A stretch of DNA of 42,071 nucleotides from an uncultured Prevotella sp. (GTDB taxonomy: Bacteria; Bacteroidota; Bacteroidia; Bacteroidales; Bacteroidaceae). The stretch is from positions 1 through 42,071 of the forward strand of contig CAMVAI010000022.1 of NCBI GenBank assembly GCA_947165435.1. Reading direction: 5' to 3'. A model generated the notes under the pieces. It had not been told where the DNA came from. It made no database searches and worked only from the letters and a program-made list of their open reading frames with translations. The position numbers and the translations under genes were made by a program. Positions 15,841 to 24,606 of this stretch are shown here, piece by piece. The number at the start of each line of letters is the position of its first letter. The first letter of the stretch is position 1.

Positions 15841-16317
15841 ATGCGCTTTTTAGGTAACATAGAGGCCAAGACCGACGCGAAGGGACGCGCTTTCCTGCCA
15901 GCAATATTCCGCAAGGTGTTGCAGACGGGCGGCGAGGAGCGTCTCGTGCTGCGCAAGGACGTGTTCCAGCCCTGCCTCGTGCTCTACCCCGAAAGCGTGT
16001 GGAACGAGCAGATGGACCTGATGCGGCAGCGGCTGAACCGATGGAACCGCCAGCAGCAGCAGGTGTATCGCCAGTTTGTCAGCGAGGTGGAACTGGTGAC
16101 GCTCGACGGCAACGGCCGCTTCCTGATTCCGAAGCGGTACCAGCGCATGGCCGACATCGAGCAGGACATCAAGTTCATAGGCATGGGCGACACCATCGAG
16201 ATATGGAGCAACCGCCAGGCAGAGGCCGCACAGATGGAGCCGGAGGCGTTCGGCGCGGCGCTGGAGGCACTGATGGGGAAGCCCCTCCCCCCCGCCCCTC
16301 CCGAGGGAGGGGAGTAG
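15841..16317 (+). CDS. mraZ: Transcriptional regulator MraZ with a repeat-derived C-terminus
   Basis: A 158-aa protein with two SpoVT/AbrB-like DNA-binding repeats: residues 3-50 (MRFLGNIEAKTDAKGRAFLP) and 80-125 (ELVTLDGNGRFLIPKRY). MraZ forms ring oligomers and represses the dcw operon from boxes ahead of its own gene; such boxes are present at 15770-15794. The last 13 residues (GKPLPPAPPEGGE) and the TAG stop are supplied by the palindromic element at 16279-16317, so the native end appears to have been replaced or extended. The first residues MRFLGNIEAK fix the start. Confidence 0.93.
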   Translation: MRFLGNIEAKTDAKGRAFLPAIFRKVLQTGGEERLVLRKDVFQPCLVLYPESVWNEQMDLMRQRLNRWNRQQQQVYRQFVSEVELVTLDGNGRFLIPKRYQRMADIEQDIKFIGMGDTIEIWSNRQAEAAQMEPEAFGAALEALMGKPLPPAPPEGGE

Positions 16318-16574
16318 AATGCTGAGAGCCGAGAATACAGTGAAAAATGAAGAAAGACGGTGAAAGATAAAAAAGGCGGTAAAGATGAAGAAACATAACC
16401 TCGACATAGACTCAATAGATAATTCAGCAGAAAACTCTGCAGAAAATTCTGCCGAAAACTCTACCGAAAATTCTGTAGAAAACTCTGCAGAAAACTCTGC
16501 AGAAAGCTCTACAGAAAACTCTGCGGCAAGAGTATCTACTCCCCTCCCTCGGGAGGGGCGGGGGGGAGGGGCTT
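16279..16574. repeat. Composite repeat: perfect 39-nt inverted pair around a 12-nt array
   Basis: The element at 16279-16317 is exactly the reverse complement of 16536-16574 over 39 nt (outer ends AAGCCCCTCC and GGAGGGGCTT; inner ends GAGTAG and CTACTC). Each copy has its own CCCTCC-CTCG-GGAGGG-type hairpin. The 218 nt between hold the mraZ/rsmH gap and an eight-unit 12-nt array. The left copy provides the end of mraZ and the right copy part of the RsmH N-terminus. Confidence 0.92.
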
Positions 16575-17482
16575 TTTACCACACCCCCGTCCTCCTCTCT
16601 GAGAGCATTGACGGACTGAACATTCAGCCCGGCGGCATCTACGTCGATGTGACGTTCGGAGGCGGCGGCCACTCGCGCGAAATACTGTCGCGACTGGGAC
16701 CCGAAGGACGGCTGTACAGTTTCGACCAGGACGGCGATGCCGAAAAAAATATCGTGGCCGATGATAGATTCACCTTCGTACGCAGCAACTTTAGATATAT
16801 ATGCAACTGGATGCGCTACTACGACGTGGAACAGATAGACGGACTGATAGCCGACCTGGGGGTGTCGAGCCACCACTTCGACGACGAGACGCGGGGATTC
16901 TCCTTCCGCTTCGACGCTCCGCTGGACATGCGCATGAACAAACGCGCCGGACAAACGGCTGCCGACATACTGAACAGCTACAGCGAGGAGCGGCTGGCCG
17001 ACGTGTTCTACCTCTACGGAGAGCTGAAACAGGCACGAAGGATAGCCAAGGCGGTGGTGACGGCACGGGCCGCAAAACCCATCGAGACCACCGGGCAGCT
17101 GAGCGAAATAGCAGAGGGGATACTGGCGGGCAGCCACCACCCGTCGGCCAACGCGAAGAAGGACATGGCACGGCTGTACCAGGCGCTGCGCATAGAGGTG
17201 AACCACGAGATGGACGCGCTGCGCGACCTGCTGAAGGGGGCGGCACAGCTGCTGGCACCGGGAGGACGGCTGTGCGTGCTGACCTACCACTCGCTGGAAG
17301 ACCGCATGGTGAAGAACGTGATGAAGGCGGGCAATCCGGAAGGGCGCGTAGAGCAGGACTTCTTCGGCAGGGTGACATCGCCCTTCCGTGCGGTGGAGAA
17401 GGTAATCACACCCAGCGACGAGGAGCAGCAGCGCAACCCCAGGAGCAGGAGTGCAAAACTGAGAATAGCAGAAAAAAAGTAA
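16385..17482 (+). CDS. rsmH: 16S rRNA (cytosine1402-N4)-methyltransferase with a 64-residue repeat-derived N-terminus
   Basis: A 365-aa protein whose enzyme core begins at FYHTPVLLSESIDGL (residue 64). The SAM-binding loop is FGGGGHS (91-97), followed by YSFDQDGDA, LGVSSHHFDD and, near the end, LTYHSLEDRMVK. RsmH methylates C1402 in the ribosomal P site. Residues 13-46 are eight near-identical AENS tetrapeptides, and residues 50-64 (VSTPLPREGRGGGAF) come from a palindromic element. No ATG, GTG or TTG lies in frame between the array and the core, so initiation at 16385 and translation through the array look unavoidable. The usual family start is within about 10 residues of YHTPVLL. The next gene follows after 6 nt. 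Confidence 0.93.
   Translation: MKKHNLDIDSIDNSAENSAENSAENSTENSVENSAENSAESSTENSAARVSTPLPREGRGGGAFYHTPVLLSESIDGLNIQPGGIYVDVTFGGGGHSREILSRLGPEGRLYSFDQDGDAEKNIVADDRFTFVRSNFRYICNWMRYYDVEQIDGLIADLGVSSHHFDDETRGFSFRFDAPLDMRMNKRAGQTAADILNSYSEERLADVFYLYGELKQARRIAKAVVTARAAKPIETTGQLSEIAEGILAGSHHPSANAKKDMARLYQALRIEVNHEMDALRDLLKGAAQLLAPGGRLCVLTYHSLEDRMVKNVMKAGNPEGRVEQDFFGRVTSPFRAVEKVITPSDEEQQRNPRSRSAKLRIAEKK
16427..16522 (+). repeat. 12-nt tandem array in rsmH, 8 units
   Basis: Eight contiguous units, consensus GCAGAAAACTCT, each encoding AENS (variants TENS, VENS, AESS). Unit number and length equal those of the array in the ATPase gene (6170-6265), though the unit sequence differs. Confidence 0.92.
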
Positions 17483-17488
17483 AAGACA

Positions 17489-17953
17489 ATGGAAGACGAA
17501 AAGGACATCATACCAAACGACCCTGCCACCGAGAAGGCAGAGGAAAAGGAGGCGCAGCAGAAGGAGGCGCAGCTGAAAGAGACGCTGCAGAAAATCAAGG
17601 CGACGGCCAGCGAGGAAGACCCGCATCCGTCGTCGCAGTTGTCGCTACGCACCATCCTGGGCGGCGACCTGCTGACCACGCAGCTGGTGCGCTCGCAGCT
17701 GTGGCTGTTTGTGCTCATCGTGGTGTTCGCCATCATCTATGTGGCCGTGCGCTACCAGTGCCAGCAGGACATGCTGACCATCGACCAGCTGGAGAACGAG
17801 CTGAAGGGGGCGAAGTACAAGTCGCTGTCGTCGAGCAGCACGCTGACGGAGAAATGCCGCGAGAGCCACGTGCTGAACATACTGAAGCAGAACAAGGACT
17901 CGCTGTTGCACCAGGCCGACCAGCCGCCCTATATCATAGAGGTGCCGGAGTGA
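17489..17953 (+). CDS. ftsL: Cell division protein FtsL-like
   Basis: A 154-aa bitopic membrane protein: a charged, Glu/Lys-rich cytoplasmic part (1-70), one membrane segment LWLFVLIVVFAIIYVAV (about 71-87), and a periplasmic coil-forming part with DQLENELKGAKYKSLS. FtsL has little sequence conservation; the call rests on topology and on its place between rsmH and ftsI, where FtsL is found in Bacteroidota. It would join FtsQ and FtsB-like partners in activating FtsW-FtsI. The cytoplasmic part is longer than in E. coli FtsL, as is normal in this phylum. Confidence 0.85.
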   Translation: MEDEKDIIPNDPATEKAEEKEAQQKEAQLKETLQKIKATASEEDPHPSSQLSLRTILGGDLLTTQLVRSQLWLFVLIVVFAIIYVAVRYQCQQDMLTIDQLENELKGAKYKSLSSSSTLTEKCRESHVLNILKQNKDSLLHQADQPPYIIEVPE

Positions 17954-17989
17954 ATAGAGAATAGTATAAATCGTAAATAATATATTAAG

Positions 17990-20167
17990 GTGAGCAAGTT
18001 TGAGAATGATAAAGTGATGCCCCGCTACATGGTGATAGCGGTGGTGCTGACGCTCATCGGCGTTGCCGTCATCGGCAAGGCCTTCTACATCATGACCGCC
18101 AAGAAACAATACTGGACGGAGGTGGCCGACCGGCTGAAGCGCGACTCGGTGCCCGTGAAGCCCGTTCGCGGAAACATACTGAGCAGCGACGGACAGCTGA
18201 TGGCCAGCTCGATACCGCAATATACCATCTTCATGGACTTCCAGGCGGCTGCCTTCGAAGACGGCGACTCGCTGTGGCTGGACAAGCTGGACAGCATCTG
18301 CACCGGACTGAACAGGATTTTCCCGCAGATGACGGCCGAGGAGTTCAAGCAGCGGCTGGAAGAGGGGCGCCACCGCGTGAACAAGAACGGCACCACTGGG
18401 GCACGCCACTGGCCGGTATGGAAGCGGCGCATCAACTACGACACGTATGTAGAGGTGAAGAGCCTGCCGTTCTTCAACATGCCGAAATACAAGAGCGGTT
18501 TCCACGAAGAGGAGTTCAACTCGCGGCGCAGGCCCTTCGGCTCGCTGGCACAGCGCGTCATCGGCGGCATGTACGGCGCAAAGGACTCGGCATACTTCGG
18601 ACTGGAGCAGTCGTACGACTCCATCCTGCGCGGCACACCGGGATTCACGATGCGGCGCAAGGTGCTGAACAAGTATATGAACATTCCGGTGCTGCTGCCG
18701 GTAGATGGTGCTGACATCGTGACCACCATCGACGTGAACATGCAGGACATTGCCGAGCGGGCTCTGATAGACATGCTGAAAGACCCGAACGTGAACGGCG
18801 AGCTGGGCGTGGCCATCGTCATGGAGGTGGAGACGGGTGACGTGAAGGCCATCGTGAACATGATGCGCAACGAGAACGGCAACTATGTGGAGGCCATCAA
18901 CTCGGCCATCAGCTACCGCTGCGAACCGGGCTCGGTGTTCAAGGTGGCGTCGTTCCTCGTGGCACTCGACGACGAGGTGGTGGACACCAGCTACGTGATA
19001 CATACCGGCTGCGGCGTGCAGGACATGCACGGACGGTGGATGAAGGACCACAACTGGCGGCGCGGCGGATACGGCGACATCAACGTGGCACGGACCCTGG
19101 AGGTGAGCTCGAACATCGGTGTGAGCCACGTCATAGACAAGTTCTACGGCAAGGAGCCGGAGCGGTATGTGAAAGGGCTCTACCGAGTGGGCATACACGA
19201 AGACCTGAAGCTGCCGCTGGTGGGGTACCTGCCGCCACGCATACGCATGCCGGAGAAGAACAAACGCGGACAATATACCAACTGGAGCAAGACGGCACTG
19301 CCCTGGATGTCGATAGGCTACGAGACACAGATAGCACCTATCAACACGATTACCTTCTATAACGCCATTGCCAACAACGGCAAGATGATGCGCCCGAGAT
19401 TCGTGAAGAAGGTGGTGAAGAACGGCGAAACCATCGCCGAATATCCGCCACAGGTCATCAAGGAGCGCATAGCAAAGCCGAAAGCCATCAAGACCATGCA
19501 GACCATTCTGGAGCATGTGGTGAGCCAGGGCTTGGGGCGCAAGGCGGGCTCGCCGCTGTTCAAGGTGGCGGGAAAGACGGGCACGGCACAGGTGGCCGAC
19601 CAGTATGGCGGCTACCACTCGGGGGTCACCCGCTACTGGCTGTCGTTCGCAGGATACTTCCCCGCCGACCAGCCGCGATACTCGTGCATCGTGTGCATCA
19701 AAAAGACCGGACTGCCGGCATCGGGCGGCGGCATGTCGGGCGTGGTGTTCCACCATATTGCCGAAGGGGTGATGGCGCGAAACCTGAAGATGCGCGTGGA
19801 GGATGCCAACGACGAGAACAGCCTCGTGATACCCGACGTGAAAGACGGCGACATCGCTGCGGCGGGATACGTGCTCGACCGACTGGGCATCAAGACCGAC
19901 GAGTCGTGGGACGGGTCGTATGCCAACGGCAACCCCGTCTGGGGCAATGCCGAGAAGATGGCCGACAAGGTGGCACTGACCAAGCGCACCATGACCACCG
20001 ACATGGCACCGGACGTGACGGGCATGGGAGCCAAGGACGCCGTCTATCTGCTGGAGAGCCGGGGTCTGCGGGTAAAGGTGTGCGGGCGCGGCAAGGTGAA
20101 GCGGCAGAGCTACCCGGCGGGCCGCGAGATCGTCGATGGCAGCGAATGTGTCATCACCCTGGAATGA
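17990..20167 (+). CDS. ftsI: Septal transpeptidase FtsI (PBP3-type) with PASTA domain
   Basis: A 725-aa class B penicillin-binding protein. One membrane segment (about 12-34) anchors it, followed by the dimerisation domain (55-230, with VPVKPVRGNILSSDG) and the transpeptidase domain. The active-site motifs are Ser315-x-x-Lys318 (GSVFK), Ser373-Ser-Asn375, and Lys529-Thr-Gly531. The C-terminal part (about 620-725) contains a PASTA-like repeat ending VDGSECVITLE. It cross-links septal peptidoglycan together with FtsW. The start is GTG at 17990, which keeps the usual N-terminal FENDKVMPRY segment; an ATG at 18017 is the alternative. Confidence 0.93.
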   Translation: MSKFENDKVMPRYMVIAVVLTLIGVAVIGKAFYIMTAKKQYWTEVADRLKRDSVPVKPVRGNILSSDGQLMASSIPQYTIFMDFQAAAFEDGDSLWLDKLDSICTGLNRIFPQMTAEEFKQRLEEGRHRVNKNGTTGARHWPVWKRRINYDTYVEVKSLPFFNMPKYKSGFHEEEFNSRRRPFGSLAQRVIGGMYGAKDSAYFGLEQSYDSILRGTPGFTMRRKVLNKYMNIPVLLPVDGADIVTTIDVNMQDIAERALIDMLKDPNVNGELGVAIVMEVETGDVKAIVNMMRNENGNYVEAINSAISYRCEPGSVFKVASFLVALDDEVVDTSYVIHTGCGVQDMHGRWMKDHNWRRGGYGDINVARTLEVSSNIGVSHVIDKFYGKEPERYVKGLYRVGIHEDLKLPLVGYLPPRIRMPEKNKRGQYTNWSKTALPWMSIGYETQIAPINTITFYNAIANNGKMMRPRFVKKVVKNGETIAEYPPQVIKERIAKPKAIKTMQTILEHVVSQGLGRKAGSPLFKVAGKTGTAQVADQYGGYHSGVTRYWLSFAGYFPADQPRYSCIVCIKKTGLPASGGGMSGVVFHHIAEGVMARNLKMRVEDANDENSLVIPDVKDGDIAAAGYVLDRLGIKTDESWDGSYANGNPVWGNAEKMADKVALTKRTMTTDMAPDVTGMGAKDAVYLLESRGLRVKVCGRGKVKRQSYPAGREIVDGSECVITLE

Positions 20168-20267
20168 GGGGCCACGGAGCAGCGCGCCACCCCTCTGCAG
20201 AATAGCAACCGTTGAACGATAGAAAAAAAGGACATACAAATATAACAACATCAACAAAAGAGCGATT

Positions 20268-21779
20268 ATGAAACTAAGCGAACTGTTGAAATACACCAAG
20301 CCCGCCGCCGTCGTCGGCGACATGGAGGCTGAGATAACCGGCGTGAACATCGACTCGCGCAAGATAGAGAGCGGCCACCTGTTCGTAGCCATCAAGGGCA
20401 CACAGACCGACGGCCACCAATACATAGCCAAAGCCATCGAGCGCGGCGCACGTGCCATCCTCTGCGAAGAGCTGCCCGCCGTTCTCACCGCCTCCACCCC
20501 CGTTCCCGAAGATTCATCTTCGGGCACCGCTGCTCCCTCGCACCCCGTCACCTTCGTCCAGCTACCATCGACCGAAGCCGCCGTAGGCCCGGTGGCCACC
20601 GTCTTCTACGGCGAACCGTCGAAACGGCTGAAACTGGTGGGCGTGACAGGCACGAACGGCAAGACCACCATCGCCACCTTATTATATAATATGTTCCGCC
20701 AGATGGGCCACAAGTGCGGACTGCTGTCAACGGTGTGCAACTACATCGAGGGAGAGGCCATCCCCGCCGACCATACCACCCCCGACCCCATCGAGCTGAA
20801 CCGTCTGCTCAGCAAGATGGTGGAGGCGGGATGTGAATATGCCTTCATGGAGTGCTCAAGCCACGCCATCGCCCAACAGCGCATCGGAGGACTGCACTTC
20901 ACGGGCGGGCTGTTCACCAACCTGACGCGCGACCACCTGGACTACCACAAGACCTTCGAGAACTACCGCGACGCAAAGAAGGCATTCTTCGACAGTCTGG
21001 ACAAGCAGGCCTTCGCCATCACCAATGCCGACGACAAGAACGGCGCGGTGATGGTGCAGAACACAAAGGCTACCGTGAAGACGTACTCGACGCAGCGCAT
21101 GGCCGACTTCAGGGCACGCATCATCGAATGCCACTTCGAGGGTATGTACCTGGAGATTGACGGCCACGAGGTGGGGGTGCAGTTCATCGGCAAGTTCAAC
21201 GTGTCGAACCTGCTGGCGGTCTATGGGGCTGCCGTGATGCTGGGCAAGAAGCCGGAAGACATCCTGGTGGTGATGAGCACACTGAAGAGTGTGGCAGGAC
21301 GGCTGGAGCCCATCCGCTCGAAAGACGGCGTGACGGCTGTCGTAGATTATGCCCACACGCCGGACGCCCTGGAGAATGTGCTGAAGGCCATCCACGAGGT
21401 GCTCGACGGCAAGGGCGGACAGGTGATTACCGTCTGCGGCGCCGGCGGCAACCGCGACAAGGGCAAGCGTCCGCTCATGGCCCAGGAGGCCGTAAGGCAG
21501 AGCGACCGCGTCATCATCACCAGCGACAACCCGCGCTTCGAGGAGCCGCAGGACATCATCAACGACATGCTGGCCGGGCTGAACGCCCAGCAGATGAAGA
21601 AGGTGGTGAGCATTGCCGACCGCCGCGAGGCTATCAAGACGGCAGCAATGCTGGCCAACAAGGGCGACGTCATCCTCATAGCCGGCAAGGGCCACGAGGA
21701 CTATCAGGAAATCAAGGGCGTGAAGCACCACTTCGACGACCGCGAGGTGGTAAGGGAAATCTTCGGAATCACGGAATAA
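20268..21779 (+). CDS. murE: UDP-MurNAc-L-Ala-D-Glu:meso-DAP ligase MurE with a palindrome-bearing insert
   Basis: A 503-aa Mur ligase that adds the third residue of the stem peptide in the cytosol. The ATP loop is TGTNGKTT (127-134); substrate-binding residues include HTTPDP and ECSSHA. The motif DNPR (420-423) marks the meso-diaminopimelate-specific type. Residues about 72-93 (between CEELPA and VTFVQLP) look like an extra Pro/Ser/Thr-rich stretch compared with relatives, and its DNA contains a perfect 20-nt hairpin (20505-20524). The stop codon TAA lies in the first unit of the 8-nt array that fills the gap to mraY. Confidence 0.93.
   Translation: MKLSELLKYTKPAAVVGDMEAEITGVNIDSRKIESGHLFVAIKGTQTDGHQYIAKAIERGARAILCEELPAVLTASTPVPEDSSSGTAAPSHPVTFVQLPSTEAAVGPVATVFYGEPSKRLKLVGVTGTNGKTTIATLLYNMFRQMGHKCGLLSTVCNYIEGEAIPADHTTPDPIELNRLLSKMVEAGCEYAFMECSSHAIAQQRIGGLHFTGGLFTNLTRDHLDYHKTFENYRDAKKAFFDSLDKQAFAITNADDKNGAVMVQNTKATVKTYSTQRMADFRARIIECHFEGMYLEIDGHEVGVQFIGKFNVSNLLAVYGAAVMLGKKPEDILVVMSTLKSVAGRLEPIRSKDGVTAVVDYAHTPDALENVLKAIHEVLDGKGGQVITVCGAGGNRDKGKRPLMAQEAVRQSDRVIITSDNPRFEEPQDIINDMLAGLNAQQMKKVVSIADRREAIKTAAMLANKGDVILIAGKGHEDYQEIKGVKHHFDDREVVREIFGITE
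20505..20524. repeat. Perfect palindrome inside the murE insert
   Basis: CCCGAAGAT, a TC loop and ATCTTCGGG form a 9-bp perfect hairpin in coding sequence for residues 80-86 (PEDSSSG). It lies within the part of MurE that appears to be an insertion, like the palindromic elements in rsmH and the ATPase. Confidence 0.8.
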
Positions 21780-21835
21780 CGAAATCCCGAAATCCCGATA
21801 TAACGAAATCACGGTATAACGCCATAACAAAACAA
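21772..21835 (+). repeat. 8-nt tandem array, murE-mraY gap
   Basis: Eight units in strict 8-nt register from 21772, consensus CGAAATCC / CGGAATAA. The first unit, CGGAATAA, carries the murE stop codon. The array fills nearly all of the 63-nt gap to mraY. Confidence 0.85.
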
Positions 21836-21842
21836 CGCAACA

Positions 21843-23114
21843 ATGCTATACTACATTTTCCGCTTTCTCGAAGAATACGACATTCCGGGTGCGCACATCT
21901 GGTCGTATATCTCGTTCCGCTCGCTGCTGGCACTCATCCTGTCGCTGATCATATCGGCATGGTTCGGCGAATACTTCATCAAATGGATGAAGCGCCGCAA
22001 CATCAGCGAGACAGCACGCGACGCAAGCATCGACCCCTTCGGCATAGAGAAGAAGGGGGTGCCCACCATGGGCGGCATCATCATCATCGTCAGCATACTG
22101 GTGCCCGTGCTGCTGCTGGGGCGCATACGCAACATCTACCTGCTGCTGATGGTGGTCACCACGGTGTGGTTAGGATTCTTAGGATTCATGGACGACTACA
22201 TCAAGATATTCCGCAAGAACAAGGAGGGGCTGAAGGGCATCTACAAGATTGTGGGGCAGGTGTCGATAGGCTTCATCGTGGGACTGACGCTGTGGCTCAG
22301 CCCCGATGCCGTGGTGCGCGAGAACGTCTCCGTGGAGCGCCAGAACCAGGAGGTGGTGGTGAAGCACAAGCAGGAAGCCGTCAAGTCGCTGCAGACCACC
22401 ATTCCCTTCATCAAGAACCACAACCTGAACTACTCGAACATCATGGCATTCCTCGGCGACTACAAGGTGGCTGCCGGATGGGTGCTCTTCGTCATCATGA
22501 CCATCATCGTGGTGACGGCGGTGTCGAACGGTGCCAACCTCAACGACGGCATGGACGGCATGTGTGCCGGCAACTCGGCCATCATCGGGGTGGCATTGCT
22601 CATCTTCTCCTACGTGTCGTCGCACATTGTCTATGCGGCCTACTTCGACATCATGTATATTCCCGGGTCGGAAGAGCTGGTGGTGTTCCTCTCGGCATTC
22701 GTGGGGGCTATGGTGGGCTTCCTGTGGTATAACGCCTACCCCGCACAGGTGTTCATGGGCGACACCGGTTCGCTAACCATCGGCGGCATCATCGGCGTGT
22801 GTGCCGTCATCATCCACAAGGAGCTGCTGCTGCCCATCCTCTGCGGCATCTTCTTCATCGAGAGCCTCAGCGTCATCATACAGACGCAGTGGTTCAAGAT
22901 ACAGAAGCGCAAGGGCAGGCGCGTGCGGGTGTTCCGCGCCACACCCATCCACGACACGTTCCGACGACTGGACTCACAGCTCGACGCCACGAGCACGTAT
23001 ATCCTGAAGGGATGGCCCCACCGCCCGTTCCACGAGTCGAAAATCACCATCCGCTTCTGGATTACCACTATTATATTAGCTGCAATAACGATTATAACAC
23101 TGAAGATAAGATGA
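21843..23114 (+). CDS. mraY: Phospho-MurNAc-pentapeptide translocase MraY
   Basis: A 423-aa multi-spanning inner-membrane enzyme that transfers phospho-MurNAc-pentapeptide to undecaprenyl phosphate, giving lipid I. About ten membrane segments are visible. Signatures include KKGVPTMGGI, FMDDYIKIF (Asp pair), NGANLNDGMDGM, FMGDTGSLTIGG and, near the end, RRVRVFRATPIHDTFRR. A loop of about 50 residues (RENVSVERQNQEVVVKHKQE) between two segments is the usual Bacteroidota enlargement. The stop overlaps the murD start (ATGA at 23111-23114), so the two are translationally coupled. Confidence 0.95.
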   Translation: MLYYIFRFLEEYDIPGAHIWSYISFRSLLALILSLIISAWFGEYFIKWMKRRNISETARDASIDPFGIEKKGVPTMGGIIIIVSILVPVLLLGRIRNIYLLLMVVTTVWLGFLGFMDDYIKIFRKNKEGLKGIYKIVGQVSIGFIVGLTLWLSPDAVVRENVSVERQNQEVVVKHKQEAVKSLQTTIPFIKNHNLNYSNIMAFLGDYKVAAGWVLFVIMTIIVVTAVSNGANLNDGMDGMCAGNSAIIGVALLIFSYVSSHIVYAAYFDIMYIPGSEELVVFLSAFVGAMVGFLWYNAYPAQVFMGDTGSLTIGGIIGVCAVIIHKELLLPILCGIFFIESLSVIIQTQWFKIQKRKGRRVRVFRATPIHDTFRRLDSQLDATSTYILKGWPHRPFHESKITIRFWITTIILAAITIITLKIR

Positions 23115-24442
23115 AAAAGATAGCCATATTAGGAGCCGGCGAGAGCGGAGCAGGAGCTGCCGTGCTGGCCAAGAAGAAAGGGTTCGACGTGTTCGTGTCA
23201 GACATGTCGAAGATTCACGACAAGTATAAGAAGATGCTCGACGACCACGGCATCGCCTGGGAGGAAGGACACCACACGGAGGAGAAGATTCTCTGTGCCG
23301 ACGAGGTGATCAAGAGTCCGGGCATACCCGACACGGCTCCAATGATAGTCAAAGTCAAGGAGCGCGGCATCCACATCATCAGCGAGATAGAGTTTGCCGG
23401 ACGATACACCGACTCGAAGATGATTTGCATCACGGGGTCGAACGGCAAGACCACTACGACCAGCCTCATCTACCACATCTTCAAGGCTGCGGGCTACGAT
23501 GCCGGGCTGGCCGGCAACATCGGCAACTCGCTCGCCCTGCAGGTGGCCGAGGACCCGCACGAATACTACATCATCGAGCTGAGCTCGTTCCAGTTGGACA
23601 ACATGTACGACTTCCGCGCCAACATCGCCATCCTGCTGAACATCACGCCCGACCATCTGGACCGCTACGACTTCAAGATGCAGAACTATGTCGATGCAAA
23701 GATGCGTATCATACAGAACCAGACGGACCGCGACGCCTTCATCTACTGGAACGACGACCCCATCATCAAGCGCGAACTGGAGAAGTATCACATCAAGGCC
23801 ATCCAGTACCCGTTCTCCGAACTGAAGGAGAAGGGCAGCATCGGATACATTGAAGAGGGGCAGTACGAGATAGAACGCCCGGAGCCGTTCAACATGGAAC
23901 AGGAGAGCTTGTCGCTGACCGGCAAGCACAACATCTACAACTCGCTGGCAGCAGGCATAGCCGCCAACATTGCCGGTATCAAGAAGGACGTGATACGCAA
24001 GAGCCTGAGCGACTTCCCCGGCGTGGAGCACCGTCTGGAAAAGGTGTGCATCGTGCGCGGCGTGCAGTACATTAACGACTCGAAGGCCACCAACGTCGAT
24101 GCCTGCTGGTATGCGCTGGAGTCGATGAAAACCAAGACCATCCTCATCATCGGCGGCAAGGACAAGGGCAACGACTACGAGCCCATCAAGCCTCTGGTGA
24201 AGGAGAAGTGCGCCGGACTGGTGTACCTCGGTGCCGACAACCAGAAGTTGCACGACAACTTCGACGCCCTGGGCATCCCCGTGCGCGACACCCACTCGAT
24301 GAAGGAATGCGTAGAGGCCTGTTACGAAATGGCCGAGCCGGGCATGACGGTACTGCTGTCGCCCTGCTGTGCCTCGTTCGACCTCTTTAAAAATATGGAG
24401 GACCGCGGCGAACAGTTCAAGACGCTGGTCAAGGCCCTTTAA
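23111..24442 (+). CDS. murD: UDP-MurNAc-L-alanine:D-glutamate ligase MurD
   Basis: A 443-aa cytosolic Mur ligase adding D-Glu. It starts MKKIAILGAGESGAGAAVLA (Rossmann-like UDP-binding domain), with ATP loop TGSNGKTTTTS (108-118), NITPDHLDRY, KHNIYNSLAA, GVEHRLEKV and INDSKATNVDA. The length is normal. The frame is open a long way upstream, but the ATG at 23111 overlapping the mraY stop is clearly the start. The following gap to ftsW is an 8-nt array. Confidence 0.95.
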   Translation: MKKIAILGAGESGAGAAVLAKKKGFDVFVSDMSKIHDKYKKMLDDHGIAWEEGHHTEEKILCADEVIKSPGIPDTAPMIVKVKERGIHIISEIEFAGRYTDSKMICITGSNGKTTTTSLIYHIFKAAGYDAGLAGNIGNSLALQVAEDPHEYYIIELSSFQLDNMYDFRANIAILLNITPDHLDRYDFKMQNYVDAKMRIIQNQTDRDAFIYWNDDPIIKRELEKYHIKAIQYPFSELKEKGSIGYIEEGQYEIERPEPFNMEQESLSLTGKHNIYNSLAAGIAANIAGIKKDVIRKSLSDFPGVEHRLEKVCIVRGVQYINDSKATNVDACWYALESMKTKTILIIGGKDKGNDYEPIKPLVKEKCAGLVYLGADNQKLHDNFDALGIPVRDTHSMKECVEACYEMAEPGMTVLLSPCCASFDLFKNMEDRGEQFKTLVKAL

Positions 24443-24471
24443 GGGAGCGGAATTCAGAAACAGCAAAACAA

Positions 24472-24592
24472 CGGAACATCGAAACAACGGAACAACGGAA
24501 TACCGAAATACCGGAACAACGGAACAACGGAATACCGAAATACCGGAATACCGGAATACCGAAACATCGAAAACAACGAAACAACGAAACAA
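24472..24592 (+). repeat. 8-nt tandem array, murD-ftsW gap
   Basis: About 15 units in register, mostly CGGAACAA, CGGAATAC and CGAAATAC, with one 9-nt slip at 24568. A higher-order block of four units (GGAACAA twice, GGAATAC, GAAATAC) is repeated. It fills most of the 164-nt gap. Confidence 0.92.
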
Positions 24593-24606
24593 AAAAAACG
24601 AGCCCC

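Noticed and set aside
17645..20599. A 984-aa minus-strand frame opposite ftsL-ftsI-murE (likewise long frames at 3033-5180 and 12081-14705 on the plus strand)
   Set aside because: These are open because the true genes have G/C at almost every third position; they are opposite well-recognised genes and show no protein family features.
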